This document shows positions 37,634-49,600 of a DNA stretch of 64,000 nt, one piece after another. Both the position numbers and the translations under genes were made by a program. Position 1 is the stretch's first letter; each line of letters starts with the position of its first letter. Source of the DNA: Lepidurus packardi (taxonomy: Eukaryota > Arthropoda > Branchiopoda > Notostraca > Triopsidae); the NCBI GenBank assembly GCA_023053545.1, contig JAKZAN010000004.1, forward strand, positions 10,974,001 through 11,038,000, written 5' to 3'. The notes beneath the pieces were generated by a model. The model was not told the origin of the DNA and searched no databases. It saw only the letters and a program-made list of their open reading frames with translations.

Positions 37634-40161
37634 TGTTGAGTAGTTTGGCTCCCAAACGAATTTATATTCAAAAAGTATTTAATCGCTACAGAAATTATTG
37701 TAAGTGTTCGTTTCTGTGTAAGCTTCAAACATCTATATATCGACACATTAGTGAATTTCTCGCTTTCTTCTTGAAAAATGTCAACAAGATGTGAAAGAAA
37801 CTAAATAAATCTGTAATACTTCCGATATTGACGAGATACAGGATTTGCTTGTGCATGTGAATATATTCTCGGTTGAGTTTTAAGGAAATGATGGAAATTT
37901 ACTTGTCTTGAAAAGCTCTACAAAGGATCTTCAAAAACATTCGAAATCGACCAATACTCAATGATACTAGACGCCATTTTGGATAAGGTGTAAGCCTGTG
38001 AAGCGATAGGTCGTGCAGTCAATGCATTTTATTTCGAAAAAAACCCCCCAAAAAAACGAAATATTAAATGGTTCCCTTCCTCTGTGTCTTACACCTTCCC
38101 GGCAAGGTTCCTACACCCACATTCAATACTGTGATGCTTCGATAATGCTTCGGTGATGCTTCGATGCTACCATGGATTGACGAACCAGAACCGAAGCTGC
38201 GCAGCACTGCATGTGTTTTTCGTATAAACACCAAAACGTGTCCGGATAGGTTCAAGAGAACGAATCCGCAAGTTTGTTGCCTTTGAACGGATGTGCACCC
38301 TGAAGAACCCCTATAACGTCAGTTGCTCCCTAGCAAGCAGTCAATGCAGACCTGCTTTTCTCCAGGGATGTTGTGAAAGCTAGTAGTGAAGCTAGTAGTG
38401 AGTTTATAGTTAAACATTAACAATCGAATTAAACATTATCTTCGAAAACATTACCAATTGGATCTTCGAAAACCTGGAGTCAATTGAAGTGCGCGTTTAA
38501 AGTGTTAAGTGTGGTGTTTGGCAAAAGGCTGGTCAGGCCTACGCCAGTAAAAAAAAGAAAATGTGTTGGTGTTTGTGCTCCCTACTTCATCCCTGCCTTA
38601 CATCATCCTTCGCAGTCGACACAATTTACAACTTTAATCTGCTAAGCTGATACTCGCTACTTGGAGGTAGCTACTTACCTTCTGTGGGAATCAGGAAAAC
38701 CAGAAGGAACAGGTATGCCAGGAGTTAAAGTGTTGTTGGCCGGTTAGGTCTTTTGCCGCAACTTTTAATTTCCTGGGCGGCGAAAAGTCTTTGTTGTTGC
38801 CATTCATTAGGTCTTTAATGGTAACAACGAAGCTTTTCTATGGTTAACGGGTGGTCAACGGATTTGGGGAGCCTCTACTGAAGAACGCAACCCAGGCAGG
38901 GATGGAAGTTTCGTCTGTGAAAGCATTTGCCTGATCCTTGGGATTCCTTCATGTCCCTTCTTCAAATCCCAGTGTTTTCAAGAGCGAAAAGTGCAGCGAT
39001 AGACCGGTGAGCTTTCTTCGATTCAGCGGTGTTTCCAAGATTGCCTGCTAAGCCAAAGTCAACTTTTGTAAGTCGGAGTGTTCGCGAGGTCGAGGTAAAA
39101 GATAATCTTTTCTTTCCCATGTCGTTTACATTTTAATTCGTTTGTATACATTTCGAACTTACTTTTTTTCTACTTTACGTTTCGTTGCAGGATCTTTGGT
39201 AACGTTAATCGACTAAAGTGGGTGGAAGGTGGCGAAAGGGGGAGGGGGAGGACCACTGGGTGTTGCGACGTTCATACGATGTCCCGAACCGGAAATGCAG
39301 AAGTGAGGTCGACTTGACGAACGTCTCAAACGTGGGCAACTTGTGTTGTTGTTTTTATTTGTCTCCAGAGTCTACAAACACAAAACTCGGCGAGTTTTCT
39401 CCTTCTTCAAAGTCCTTCTCCTTTTCACACGTTTTCTGCAACTTGTGTTGTTGTTTTTGATGTGTCACCGGAAGTCTACAAACGCGAGTCAGGACAAGTT
39501 TGATCCTTTTCATGCGTTTTCTGTTTTCACTCGTTTTGGGAGGCTTCCTCTGCGGATGTGTTTGTTCACACTTATTGGTAAGTTTTAAACATTTTGTTTA
39601 TAAATTGATTTCTTTGCGTACTGATATTTTTCTCTTTTCTTCTAGTTTTCGGTGGCGAAATGAAGGGGAAGAGAAAGTAATCCTGTGCCAAGAGGTCAAC
39701 ATTTAACGAATCCTATTTCAGTTTAAAGGTCATGGGGAGCTTCGGAGTGATGGTTGTAACACTTTAAATTTACATTTATAAGTTTGTACTACTCAATTGT
39801 TTTTTTTTCAGGCGAGCAAATAGAAGCCTATTTGGATCGAATATTTGGATTGAAGTCGAATATGGATCACAAGATTTCCAAGCCATTTTTAAGATTACTG
39901 TGAAGGATAGCAAAGAGCCGACTTACATGCAGTTTGTATTATTGAGTTTTCTTTTAAGTTTTAAATTTGTTCACTTTTCCCTAAGTCACGCTTTAGAATC
40001 GCCGCTTCTTCATTTGCCGTTCTCCTAGTACTTCAGGAGTTTCAACTGACTGACTTTAACTGACTGAACTGACTTGACTTCTAATTAATTTAATTGTTTC
40101 TTTAATTTTAAGATTTAGTTCGAAGTGGTGAAGTGAAGTGCGGTGAAGTGCAGTGTAGTGC

Positions 40162-40801
40162 ATATTGAAAACATTGTTGAGGTTTTCAATATGGCGGTGG
40201 CTAACCTTGGACAGCAGTGGCGGTCTTTGGCGGGCAATTCCTTTTGAAAACATCGTTGGAGGTTTTCATTGGGGCGGTGGCTAACCTTAGACAGTTGTGG
40301 CGGTCTTTGGCGGGCAATTCCTTTTGAAAACATCGTTGGAGGTTTTCATTAGGGAGGTGGCTAACCATAGACAGCTGTGGCGGTCTTTGGCGGGCAATTC
40401 CTATTGAAAACATCGTTGGAGGTTTTCATTAGGGAGGTGGCTAACCATAGACAGCTGTGGCGGTCTTTGGCGGGCAATTCCTATTGAAAACATCGTTGGA
40501 GGTTTTCATTGGGGCGGTGGCTAACCTTAGACAGTTGTGGCGGTCTTTGGCGGGCAATTACTATTGAAAACATCGGTGGAGGTTTTCATTAGGGCGGTGG
40601 CTAACCATAGACAGCTGTGGCGGTCTTTGGCGGGCAATTCCTATTGAAAACATCGTTGGAGGTTTTCATTAGGGCGGTGGCTAACCATAGACAGCAGTGG
40701 CGGTCTTTGGCGGGCAGTTCCTATTGAAAACATCGTTGGAAGTTTTCATTGGGGCGGTGGCTAACCTTAGACAGCAGTGGCGGTCTTTGGCGGGCAGTTC
40801 G
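40162..40801 (+). repeat. 80-bp tandem array, 8 copies
   Basis: Eight units spaced exactly 80 bp apart (the motif cggtctttggcgggca starts at 40221, 40301, 40381, 40461, 40541, 40621, 40701, 40781). Each unit contains gaaaac-(about 10 nt)-gttttc, able to form a small stem, plus ggcggtggctaacc. Units differ by a few bases. The first is the most diverged. The period is not a multiple of three, so the minus-strand frames across it are not a repeat protein. Confidence 0.95.
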
Positions 40802-41316
40802 AACGTTATTAATATCTACGACGTGTTCAAACCAAGGAAATGGAACATGGTCACCAGAGCTCTACACCTACATGTTCAAGCCTGAAGAACTCCTACCCAA
40901 GAAGGATTTCTGCCTTCTTTAAAGTTCCTGCAAGTCCCGGATCATCACTGAAAAGCCTCAAGAATCTACTTTGACGATCGTCACTCCGATGGGTTACAGA
41001 TTTACGCCGATTAAACTACACGCTTTCGGCTACCAGATCAAGAGCTTGGATTCTCAAAGTACATTGAGCTGGTCCGCTCATTTGTGATGGTTCGTCATCC
41101 AGCGTCACGCGCGTCGCCAGCTGGAAGATTTGAAAGGACCCAGAGGGATTCAAGTGTGGGTGGTGGGCTCGTAATTCTAAAATTATACAAATGAGATGTT
41201 TTGCTTCCCCCGGAATTTCTTTGTTGCCTATTTGTTACACCAAAACGTTACACCCACATTTGTTACACCCGCAATTTATTTGTTACACCCACAAAATCTA
41301 ATTTCCGAAATTTCCT

Positions 41317-42352
41317 TTTTGTTGTACGATTTGCAATTTTTTAAATAAAAGCGAAAATTCTGGAAATTTTTTGGTGATTGTTCGTAAAATCCGCTAAAAG
41401 GGGTGTGGCCCCGACAAAAAGGACGAATCCTATTGGTGGATTGGCGCGAAAAGTGGGCGTGGCTCCTTTTCGAGCTAGGAAAGCGTTTTCTGGGCTTTTT
41501 TCCATAAGGATCCCTGCACGATCAAGGGGGTCCCCTTGAAAAATCGTCAAAAATTGAGAGCCTCGCCCCTTTCCCTGTTCCCAACTCCCTCCCCTGCTCG
41601 GTTTCCTATCCTCGATATTCGAGCTCGTAATGCCGAAGCATCACAATTTCGAATATGGGAATAGGAACCTTGCCGGGAAGGCATATGGTACAGGGAAAGG
41701 GAGCCATTTAATATTTCGTTTTTTGACGAAATAAAGTGCCTCGACCGGGAATCGAACCGAGGACCTTTGGGTCCCCAGTCGTGTGTGTTATCCACGCGGT
41801 CATGAGCTTATATATAATAGTCGTTGAAACACCTATAAATACAACTATGAACTGAGCCGGTGTACAGTGTGAGGGTAGCATCCATCTTTTGTTCGATTTA
41901 TATAAATTTGACGGTATGCCCATTGCCATGACTTGTATTCTCTAAAAGTTTGCATTGTATCTATTCCTTTGTATTGTATTGAAAAGTGTAATAAAAAAAG
42001 CCTTCCTTATTTTGGATTGTGAGTCAAAATCGTTCGAAATAATTACAAGGCCATATAGTCTTACAGTATTTTTATTAAAAGCTCACAAATACAAGTTCTC
42101 ATACATTATTGTATTGGCTCGGTCATTATTGTATTGGCCATTGATATAGCATTATTCCTTATGGAGAAAAGCCCAGAAAAAGCTTTCCCAGCTCCAAAAG
42201 GAGCCACGCCCCCTTTTTAGACAATTCCACCAATAGGATTCGTCCATTTCGGAAACCACGCCTCCTTTTCTATCGGTTTTTTTGAAAAATCACACAAAAA
42301 TATTAAAAATTTTCTTTTTTATTAAAAAAATTAGATATCGTACAACACAACG
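41317..42352. mobile_element. Fold-back element with long inverted repeats and tRNA-like core
   Basis: The left arm (about 41317-41520: gttgtacgat, ggacgaatcctattggtgga, gggcgtggctccttttcgag) is repeated in reverse complement on the right (about 42150-42352: aaaaggagccacgccccc, ccaataggattcgtcc, atcgtacaacac). Arms are about 200 bp with mismatches. The central about 0.6 kb holds a tRNA-like sequence (41737-41809) and a smaller inverted pair, cctttccctgttccc / gtacagggaaagg (about 41566 and 41690). No transposase frame. Confidence 0.75.
41737..41809 (-). repeat. tRNA-like sequence (SINE head or tRNA pseudogene)
   Basis: On the minus strand it reads like a tRNA with an A-box-like segment (gaccgcgtggataacac) and a good B box (ggttcgattcc). 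However, the acceptor ends (GCTCATG...GAGGCAC) do not pair and the T stem is imperfect. It is therefore a tRNA-derived SINE head or a decayed tRNA, not a working tRNA gene. Confidence 0.6.
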
Positions 42353-42678
42353 ACGTTTTTGGAAGCAAGATTTTACGGGGAGCACTAGGGGTACATAGAA
42401 AAAGTAAATAAGGCATTCCGGGGCTAGGATGGCAAATATCTCATTCGAATAATTTGGGAATCCAATTTTTGGAGCTAACAAAAGTCAAAGATGAAACATT
42501 TGGAAAGCCGAGCCCTAGAGCAATGTTTAAGTCAGACACATTGTACAACAAAACAAAAAACTGTGAAAAACGTGTTCGATTTGGGTGAACATTAGCCAGC
42601 TAGCGGCGAACCCTAAAAGCTTATACAAGTTTCACCAGTTGTCATTTCAATGACACATTTTAATTAAAATTCCATAAA

Positions 42679-43527
42679 ATGTACCATCTTATGTACGGGC
42701 TTTATAAACATGTTTTTCAAAAAGACGAGTACTATGTATTAATCCTTGGCTTGGATAATGCCGGAAAAACCGTAAGTTCCGTATCAATTTAGTTCAGTTA
42801 AAATAAACGATTGGTTTGTTTACTTTTGTAAGACATATTTGGAAGCCGCTAAAACGCATTTTACAAAGAACTACAGAGCTTTAAACCCCAACAAAATCAC
42901 CTCTACAGTCGGTCTAAATATTGGCAGAATAGATACTGATGGCGTTAGCCTAAATTTTTGGGATTTGGGCGGTCAAGAAGAGCTGCAATCTCTGTGGCAC
43001 AAGGTAAGATAAAACCCCCAATCCAACTAAAACTGTAACCTAAACCATATTAACTAATGACGATCAGTATTACGCCGAGTCTCATGGAATTATTTACGTG
43101 GTAGACGCTTTCGATCGTGAGAGAATTCCAGAGTCTAAAGAAGCTTTCGGTAATAACTTTTCCCCAACAAAAAATACATAATCTCTAAACTGGTTAACTT
43201 GTTGCAGACAAAATGATTGGCAGCGAAGCACTGAATGGTGTTCCTTTACTAGTCCTGGCTAACAAGCAAGATCTGCCTGAGTGTATGGGCGTACGCGAGG
43301 TAAAACCCATTTTCAACCAAAGTGCGCATCTAATTGGCCGCAGGGATTGTATGGTAATGCCAGTTTCCGCTTTAACTGGGTAAAAACCTTAAAAAACTCC
43401 CAGAAAACTTTTTTAAACTCTTCTCTTTCATAGAGATGGAATCGATGAAGGAATTCACTGGTTAGTCCAGTGTATGAAACGCAACAAATTAGTTCGGCCA
43501 CCCAAAAACCAAGATGATGACACGTGA
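42679..43527 (+). CDS. ARFRP1: ARF-related protein 1 small GTPase
   Basis: Arf-family GTPase of the trans-Golgi network. In animals it recruits ARL1 and golgins and controls endosome-to-TGN and secretory traffic. Five exons: 42679-42771, 42833-43003, 43068-43149, 43208-43379, 43434-43527, giving 203 aa (human 201). Motifs: LILGLDNAGKTT (P loop), TSTVGLNIG (switch I), FWDLGGQEELQSLW (switch II, catalytic Gln), LANKQDL (NKxD) and SALTG. The N-terminus MYHLMYGLYKHVFQKDEYYV matches ARFRP1. It has no Gly2 for myristoylation, as expected for this member. It converges on FANCD2 with 131 bp between the stops. Confidence 0.97.
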
Positions 43528-43658
43528 TAGAATGTCGTACATTCCAACGAAACCGATTTGGTGGCTGCTATGGCAAAAAAGAAAGAACGTTGCTATTGTG
43601 GAACGTGTATGCAATTTAAAGAAAAATATAATTTACGAGAAATTACTCTGCAAAATCT

Positions 43659-46600
43659 TCAGTAAGCTGTGCTTACAGACCTTCTTTCCTCTTCTGAGTC
43701 TGCATCACTGAGAAGATCAGGAGATCGACTAACATTAGTTCCAGTCCCAGAGCGAGAACTTTGAGCCGACTCAGGTCTCGATTGACGTGTTCTACGTTGA
43801 CTGGGCACAGCTTTGTGCCTTTCATCTGGCTGAATCTCGTCCTCATCTAACGCCACATCCGATTCATCATCCTCTGGCAATACTTGCTCGTCATCCTCGC
43901 TTTCTTCACTGTCTTGGCCTTGAGGACTACCTTGGGATAGTATTTCGTTTCCAGTCAAATCTTTGTTGCGTAGATTCGCGATGAGACATGCAGAAGCACA
44001 TTGGTTCCTTGCATACATAGCTTGGACGCGATAAACGAAGATTTCCATTGATCTTTTGATACCAGGCACTTGTGTTGCGGTGAGAGTATCTGATTTTAAC
44101 TAGAATTCATGAACATGATAGAAAATTAGAGAAAAAGAACAAAAATTCATGAATGTTAGAATTTACCTTTGTATCATTGCAAATTCTATGCAAAAACCTA
44201 GTTGAAGTTTGTAAAGCTTTAACCAACTGGGTACTCGCTTCAGTTTTGGTTCGTAACAACTGATCCAATCCAGGCATTGCATATTTTGTGAAGGCATCGA
44301 CAAACATTTTAGCGTACTACGTAACAAAAAAATTATTCAACAGAATTAGTAAGGATTCTAAGAATAACACGTGTTTGTTTTGATGAAAGTTTAAGTCGAC
44401 TTAAAAGTCTACTCAAGACTTGCGCTTATAAGCGTTCGCGATGGGTAAACTTGGGCTTACAAGCGTTTTATTTAGTTAGTCGACTTTAGACTTTGGAAGT
44501 CGACTTTCAAAGTCGACTTTGCAGAAGTCAAAAGTCGACTTTCAGAAGTACACGTTCAGAAGTCGACTTTCGAAAGTTTCGAGCAACCAATGTTTTGAAA
44601 GTTGCGAACAATAGTTCATTGGCAATGGGAAACAGTTCATGAGTTTTCCCCTCACATCTTCCTCAGCCACATCTTCGATTGTCTGGATCATTGGAAAAAC
44701 TAATTCAAGAATGAACTTATTCAAGAATGAATTTACTCAAGAATGAACTTATTCAAGAATGAACTTATTCAAGAAAAAGTAATTCAAGAATGAATGAACT
44801 TAACTGCCCCACAGAAAAAAACACTAATCTACTATGAAAATCCATTCCCGAAAAACGAACAATTCGTATATTGTTTACTTTTGACAAGCACCGCCTCATG
44901 GGTGGAGCAGTTGTAAACTGTATGCTTATAACCGTTCGTTTTGGACTCGAGACTTTCCTAGTCTACTTTCAAAGTAAAGACTTCCTAGTCGACTTTCAAA
45001 GTAAAGACTTCCTAGTAAACTTCCAAAGTTTAGACTTAAACGAACGCTTATACGGGTAAGTCAACAAAGTTTAGCTTATTTTAAGTCGAACGTATAAAAC
45101 GAACGCGGCTATAGTCTTAACTAGAAATGGTAATTATATTGAAAATACTAAAACCTTACTTTAAGACAAACAGCCAAAGTACTGCGCCTGCTCCCCACTT
45201 GGACAACGCCCACTAGGGCACTCAAAGCTTCCACACTTTCTCGCCAATTTGCCAGCCACTCATCAGGGCCCAACTGGGACCCAGTTGGCGTATCGAGCTG
45301 CAGCTTTTTCTTATTTGCACCCGTCTGCACGTCATTTATGAGAGCCCAAAACAAACACCGATAATACACGCTGGATGAAACCCTGTACAGGAAATTGAAT
45401 CCATTGTTTAATCCCGTTTAATTATCAATAAAAGTCATTAGTAATTTCGAAAATCAGAATCTAATTCTATGCGATAAGCAAAGTTAGGCGTTACTTTGTT
45501 AATGTAGAATAGTTGTCTGACGATGCTTCAGCTGTCCTGCTCAACGCAATTTCTTTCACTTCCGTTGCCAGTTCTTTTACAGTTGGCTTAGGATCGTCTT
45601 CGTACGCAAAATAAATCTTGAGCAACAGTTCAATTCCAGGATTTGTCCCAGCTCCTGCGACAAAACCTGGCCACTCGTGCTTTAAAAACTTTTTGGCACA
45701 CGCGACTGTACCATAAAATAACGAAAAGTAACGAAGTTAAAGAAATCCCAGGAATTCCGAGTCAATCTGTACCTAATTGACGCCGTATAAGCAACTGAAA
45801 AGGGCTTAGTTTGAAAATAGCTTCTAGGCAAGCTACCAACTGGGTTCCGGCTGCAAAATTCGGTACATAGTCCTGCAAACTGAGCAGAAATTCCATTGCG
45901 AATCTGCACAAATCATCCAAACTGCTTTCATTAGCTGTCATTGACGTATCCAAACGATTAACCAATCCCGCCAATGTTCCTATGCATCAATTACATTCAA
46001 ATCTTAAGCTTTACGTTCCTTCAAAATTCAAATTTCCTTACTTTTGAGCAAATTTTCGTTCCGCGAATCACGAAATCCGTTCCAACTTAACAACCGAGTT
46101 AAAGCTTGCAAAATCAGCTTGTAATCGCTAACCAGCACTTGCGATTCATCCACAATCCAATCATCGTTTCCCATTACATCCTGAAATCAAGAAATCAAGA
46201 ATTCAAAGTTCAGTAAATCGAAAAGTAATAGAAATAAGTGAAAATCCCACTCTGAAATGACTCGAAAGGACTTCCAAATGTCGACACAACTTCGGGACGT
46301 AGCAACAACATTTCTCGACGTAGATTTCGAACGTAACTTGGTCCAAAAACGCAAATTCTGCCTCTTCCGTGCCATTTTTCCGTGCTGCAAACGGACACCG
46401 TCTTTTTGGCGCTCCCGCAATGAATCGATGCTCCACTTTTGCCACATAATCCTCCAAAAGCCAATGCAACTCCTCAGGACCAAAGTGCATTTTCTACAAA
46501 TGACAAAAGACAAAAGACGTTTGTAAATGATTTACAAACGCAATCATGAAAGGAATAATATTCAAATTATTTTTTAACAATGATTTACAAAACTGCTTAC

Positions 46601-49600
46601 AATGTTATCTTCCTCCTCAGGTTTTAACTTTAAAGAACGCGACAATAACGCGCAGACGTCCAAGTCAATTTCGCGAAACAATAGCCTAAGGACTTTCCAA
46701 TTCACATGTTTCAATTCCTGCTTTAGAATCCCATCAGTTTCCTCCATTTCCGGCTGTACCATCGTCCCGCAAGTCCCTCCCAATGTCTGAGTGACTACAG
46801 GCAACGTCATCGCAAGTTCAGTACCTTCAACTTGCTTTTTACCACCCTTTTTCCCCTTCTTGGACCTTAAACATAAGTTTCCGTTTTAAATATGATTTCG
46901 AAACGCTTGAACATGTCTACTTTGCAACAGATTTCTTCCGTGGACCCCTTTTTGTAGGACCCAGCCATAATTTTCCCATATTGGAATCTCCAGAGCCGAA
47001 AAACTTGGATAAGGGCGGCTCAAAAGTCTGCTGGTGTTTCAAACACTCGAACAATTTCTTCTTCAGCTCAACCACATGCGTCAGTCTCTTAAAAACCTTC
47101 AAAAAACGAAACTAAGTTTCTAAATTGGATCTCAGAGGCAACAAGATAGTTACTTTAAGGCGAATATCACTGTCGCTTGCTAATACAAACCCACCGAGGA
47201 GTTCAATCAACCAATTAATGGTGTAAATGAGCGAGACAGATACAATGGTCTTCTCGTGAGTCTCCAAAGCCATAAAACGATCAGGTTCCAGGAGCTCGGG
47301 AGCCGGGCAAAGAATTGGGGCCCCCAACAAGGCATCAACGTCCCCCAAACTGCTATCAGTGGCTTTGGTGACGAAGCGAAGTAATCGGAACGTTGAAAAC
47401 AAGGCTCTGATACTACAAAAACGTAACAAAACCATTACAACATTATTTTTTTTGGAAATTAACAGAATCAAAGGATAGACTCACAAATGGTGAGGTTGCT
47501 GCTGAAGGGACACATCCGCTGAGGCATTGCGAGCTACCAAAGGACCAATATTTATGGCAATCGCAGCTGCTTCTTGGTATTCCACCTCGAATTGGATCGA
47601 AAATTTCAGTTCATCACTAAAGAATTTCATTTAGATAGGAATTCATCGAAGATTTCAATCAAGGACTTACATAGTCACTACCATGTTTTCAGACGTTTTG
47701 TCTACCACATAGAAGCTCTCGAAACGTTCAGCCAACTGATCTTTAAGGTACAACTATGTCAAAAGTTTCAAAGTTAACCGTAAATTTAGAAAAATACCCT
47801 GAAATTAACTTACCACCATCTGTGGATGGAGATCATCATGAAAAACAGCACAGGTCAATTCATCCATAAGCAATTCGTATGCTTCAGGAAACTGTTCAGT
47901 AGTTCGAAACAAAGTTTCTGCAAAAAAAGAAAATAGTAAGAAATCAAATAATTGCCTAAATAGTAACTAAGTAGTTTACTAAGTAGTTGACTGAATGCTT
48001 GACTAGTGAGTTTACTAGGCAGTCTACTGAGTAGTTTGACTAATGAGTTCACTAGGCAGTCTACTGAGTAGTTCACTAGAGAGTTTACTAGGCAGTCTAC
48101 TGAGTAGTTGACTAGCGAGTTTACTAGGCAGTCTACTGAGTAGTTGACTAGCGAGTTCACTAGGCAGTCTACTTAGTAGTCGACTAGGAAGTTTACTACG
48201 CAGTCTACTAAGTAGTCGACTAGGGAGTTCACTACGCAGTCAACTAAGTAGTCGACTAGGTAGTTCACTACGCAGTCAACTGAGTAGTCGACTAGGTAGT
48301 TTACTAAGCAGTCTACTAAGTAGTCGACTAGAAAGTTTACCAGGTAGTCCACTGAGTAGTTGACTAGGTAGTCTGCTGAGTAGTTGACTAGGTAGTCTAC
48401 TGACTAGTCCACTGAGCAGTCTAGTGAATAGTTTACTAAGAAGTTCATTGGCAAACCTAAGAGTTCCAAGGCCTTTTTTAAGCCTAACCGAACCAAATTC
48501 TCCGCGCTGCAAATATCTTCATCAGCTAAACGGTTTCCTTCACTCGCCTCCAGGCTCACCGTAGGACTAGCCATGGCTCTTAAAGAGGCCACGCCTCCTA
48601 GTACTCCAAAGCGCTTGTACTGTCCTTTGGCTTGGTACAATTGTTTGGCAATCGTTACTTGTAATGACTGCAAAACCACTGCATAATTCCGATCTTCGTG
48701 TCCATTTTCATCATATGCTAACGTAGCTAGGATTTCCATAATCTTCCTTGCTTGTAACAACGTAACATTGTCCAGCAATTCCAGCAAATTCTGAAGCCAA
48801 ATTAAAAAAAAAAAGAAAAAAAAAAAAAATTCTAAAATCCATTTTTACAAAAACTAATAACACGAAGGAAATAAAGAAGCTTACGACTAGAAGCATTCCA
48901 CAATGACACATAGCTCTCCGGTGTGCTTTGGCCAAATCAAGTAAGATTCCCAATGCAGTTGAGGCAGAGCCGACATTCTCGTTCTCTTTCTTGCCAACGT
49001 GCTCCATCAAGCCAGTTACGACTTCAACCCGTGCAAAACCAGAGCAGCATTGAAATAACGTTCTTGAAATACCATTGAAATAACCCCAGAATATCGTTAA
49101 AATAGAAAACAAAGTAAGAAAAAAAGGGAAATGTTTTGACTTTACTTGTAGAGTACGCTCCCAAAAGCAGAAATGACGGGTTCAGGCGATTGGAGTAATG
49201 TATTAGCCAAGAGGATGATCCTGCTAGCGTGTTTGCCCCAAACAGGAGTCAAAACTTCGCTTGTTTCGATAAGAGTGCTCTCGTTTAAGAGTCCGGTCCT
49301 TAGCAAGTTCCTCAGGAGGCTTTCCACCACCTTTTTCTTGCCAGTAATTCCATGTAGCAGGACCAAAACTACCAAATCTAGCGCATAAACACACTCCCCC
49401 TCTTTCTTCACCGCCTAAAGATGAAATGAAATCCAAAAGCTATTAAAAACAATCCGAAAGATGAAATGAAATCCAAAAGCTATTAAAAACAATCCAAAAG
49501 ATGAATTGAAATCCAAAAGCTACTAAAAACAATCCGAAAGATGAAATGAAATCCAAATACTATTAAAAACAATCCGAAAGATGAATTGAAATCCAAAAGC

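Larger units (their letters stand above)
37634..42678. other. Gene-poor 5-kb region with tandem and fold-back repeats
   Basis: No gene was recognised. An imperfect tandem copy with a period near 100 bp lies around 39335-39540 (caacttgtgttgttgttttt twice). An 80-bp array occupies 40162-40801. A short repeat of tttgttacaccc lies near 41220-41290. A fold-back element with a tRNA-like core occupies about 41317-42352. The small open frames in this region either lie inside repeats or show no conserved features. An unspliced or spliced non-coding transcript cannot be excluded. Confidence 0.55.

Noticed and set aside
39218-39706. Three overlapping plus-strand frames with Cys/Phe/Leu-rich peptides
   Set aside because: They reflect T-rich DNA with an imperfect 100-bp tandem copy. 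No conserved pattern or splice-supported extension.
40056-40413. Overlapping minus-strand frames with repeated MFSKGIARQRPPQLSKVSH-like peptides
   Set aside because: They arise from the 80-bp array. The period is not divisible by three and the frames shift from unit to unit.
41737-41809. Functional tRNA gene on the minus strand
   Set aside because: The B box is good but the acceptor stem does not pair and the T stem is imperfect. It lies in a fold-back element.
47855-48512. Repeat-protein-like frames in the FANCD2 intron (SVDCLVNSLVNY, SRLPSQLL)
   Set aside because: They come from the 36-bp minisatellite, which lies between exons with good splice sites and is out of the FANCD2 reading frame.
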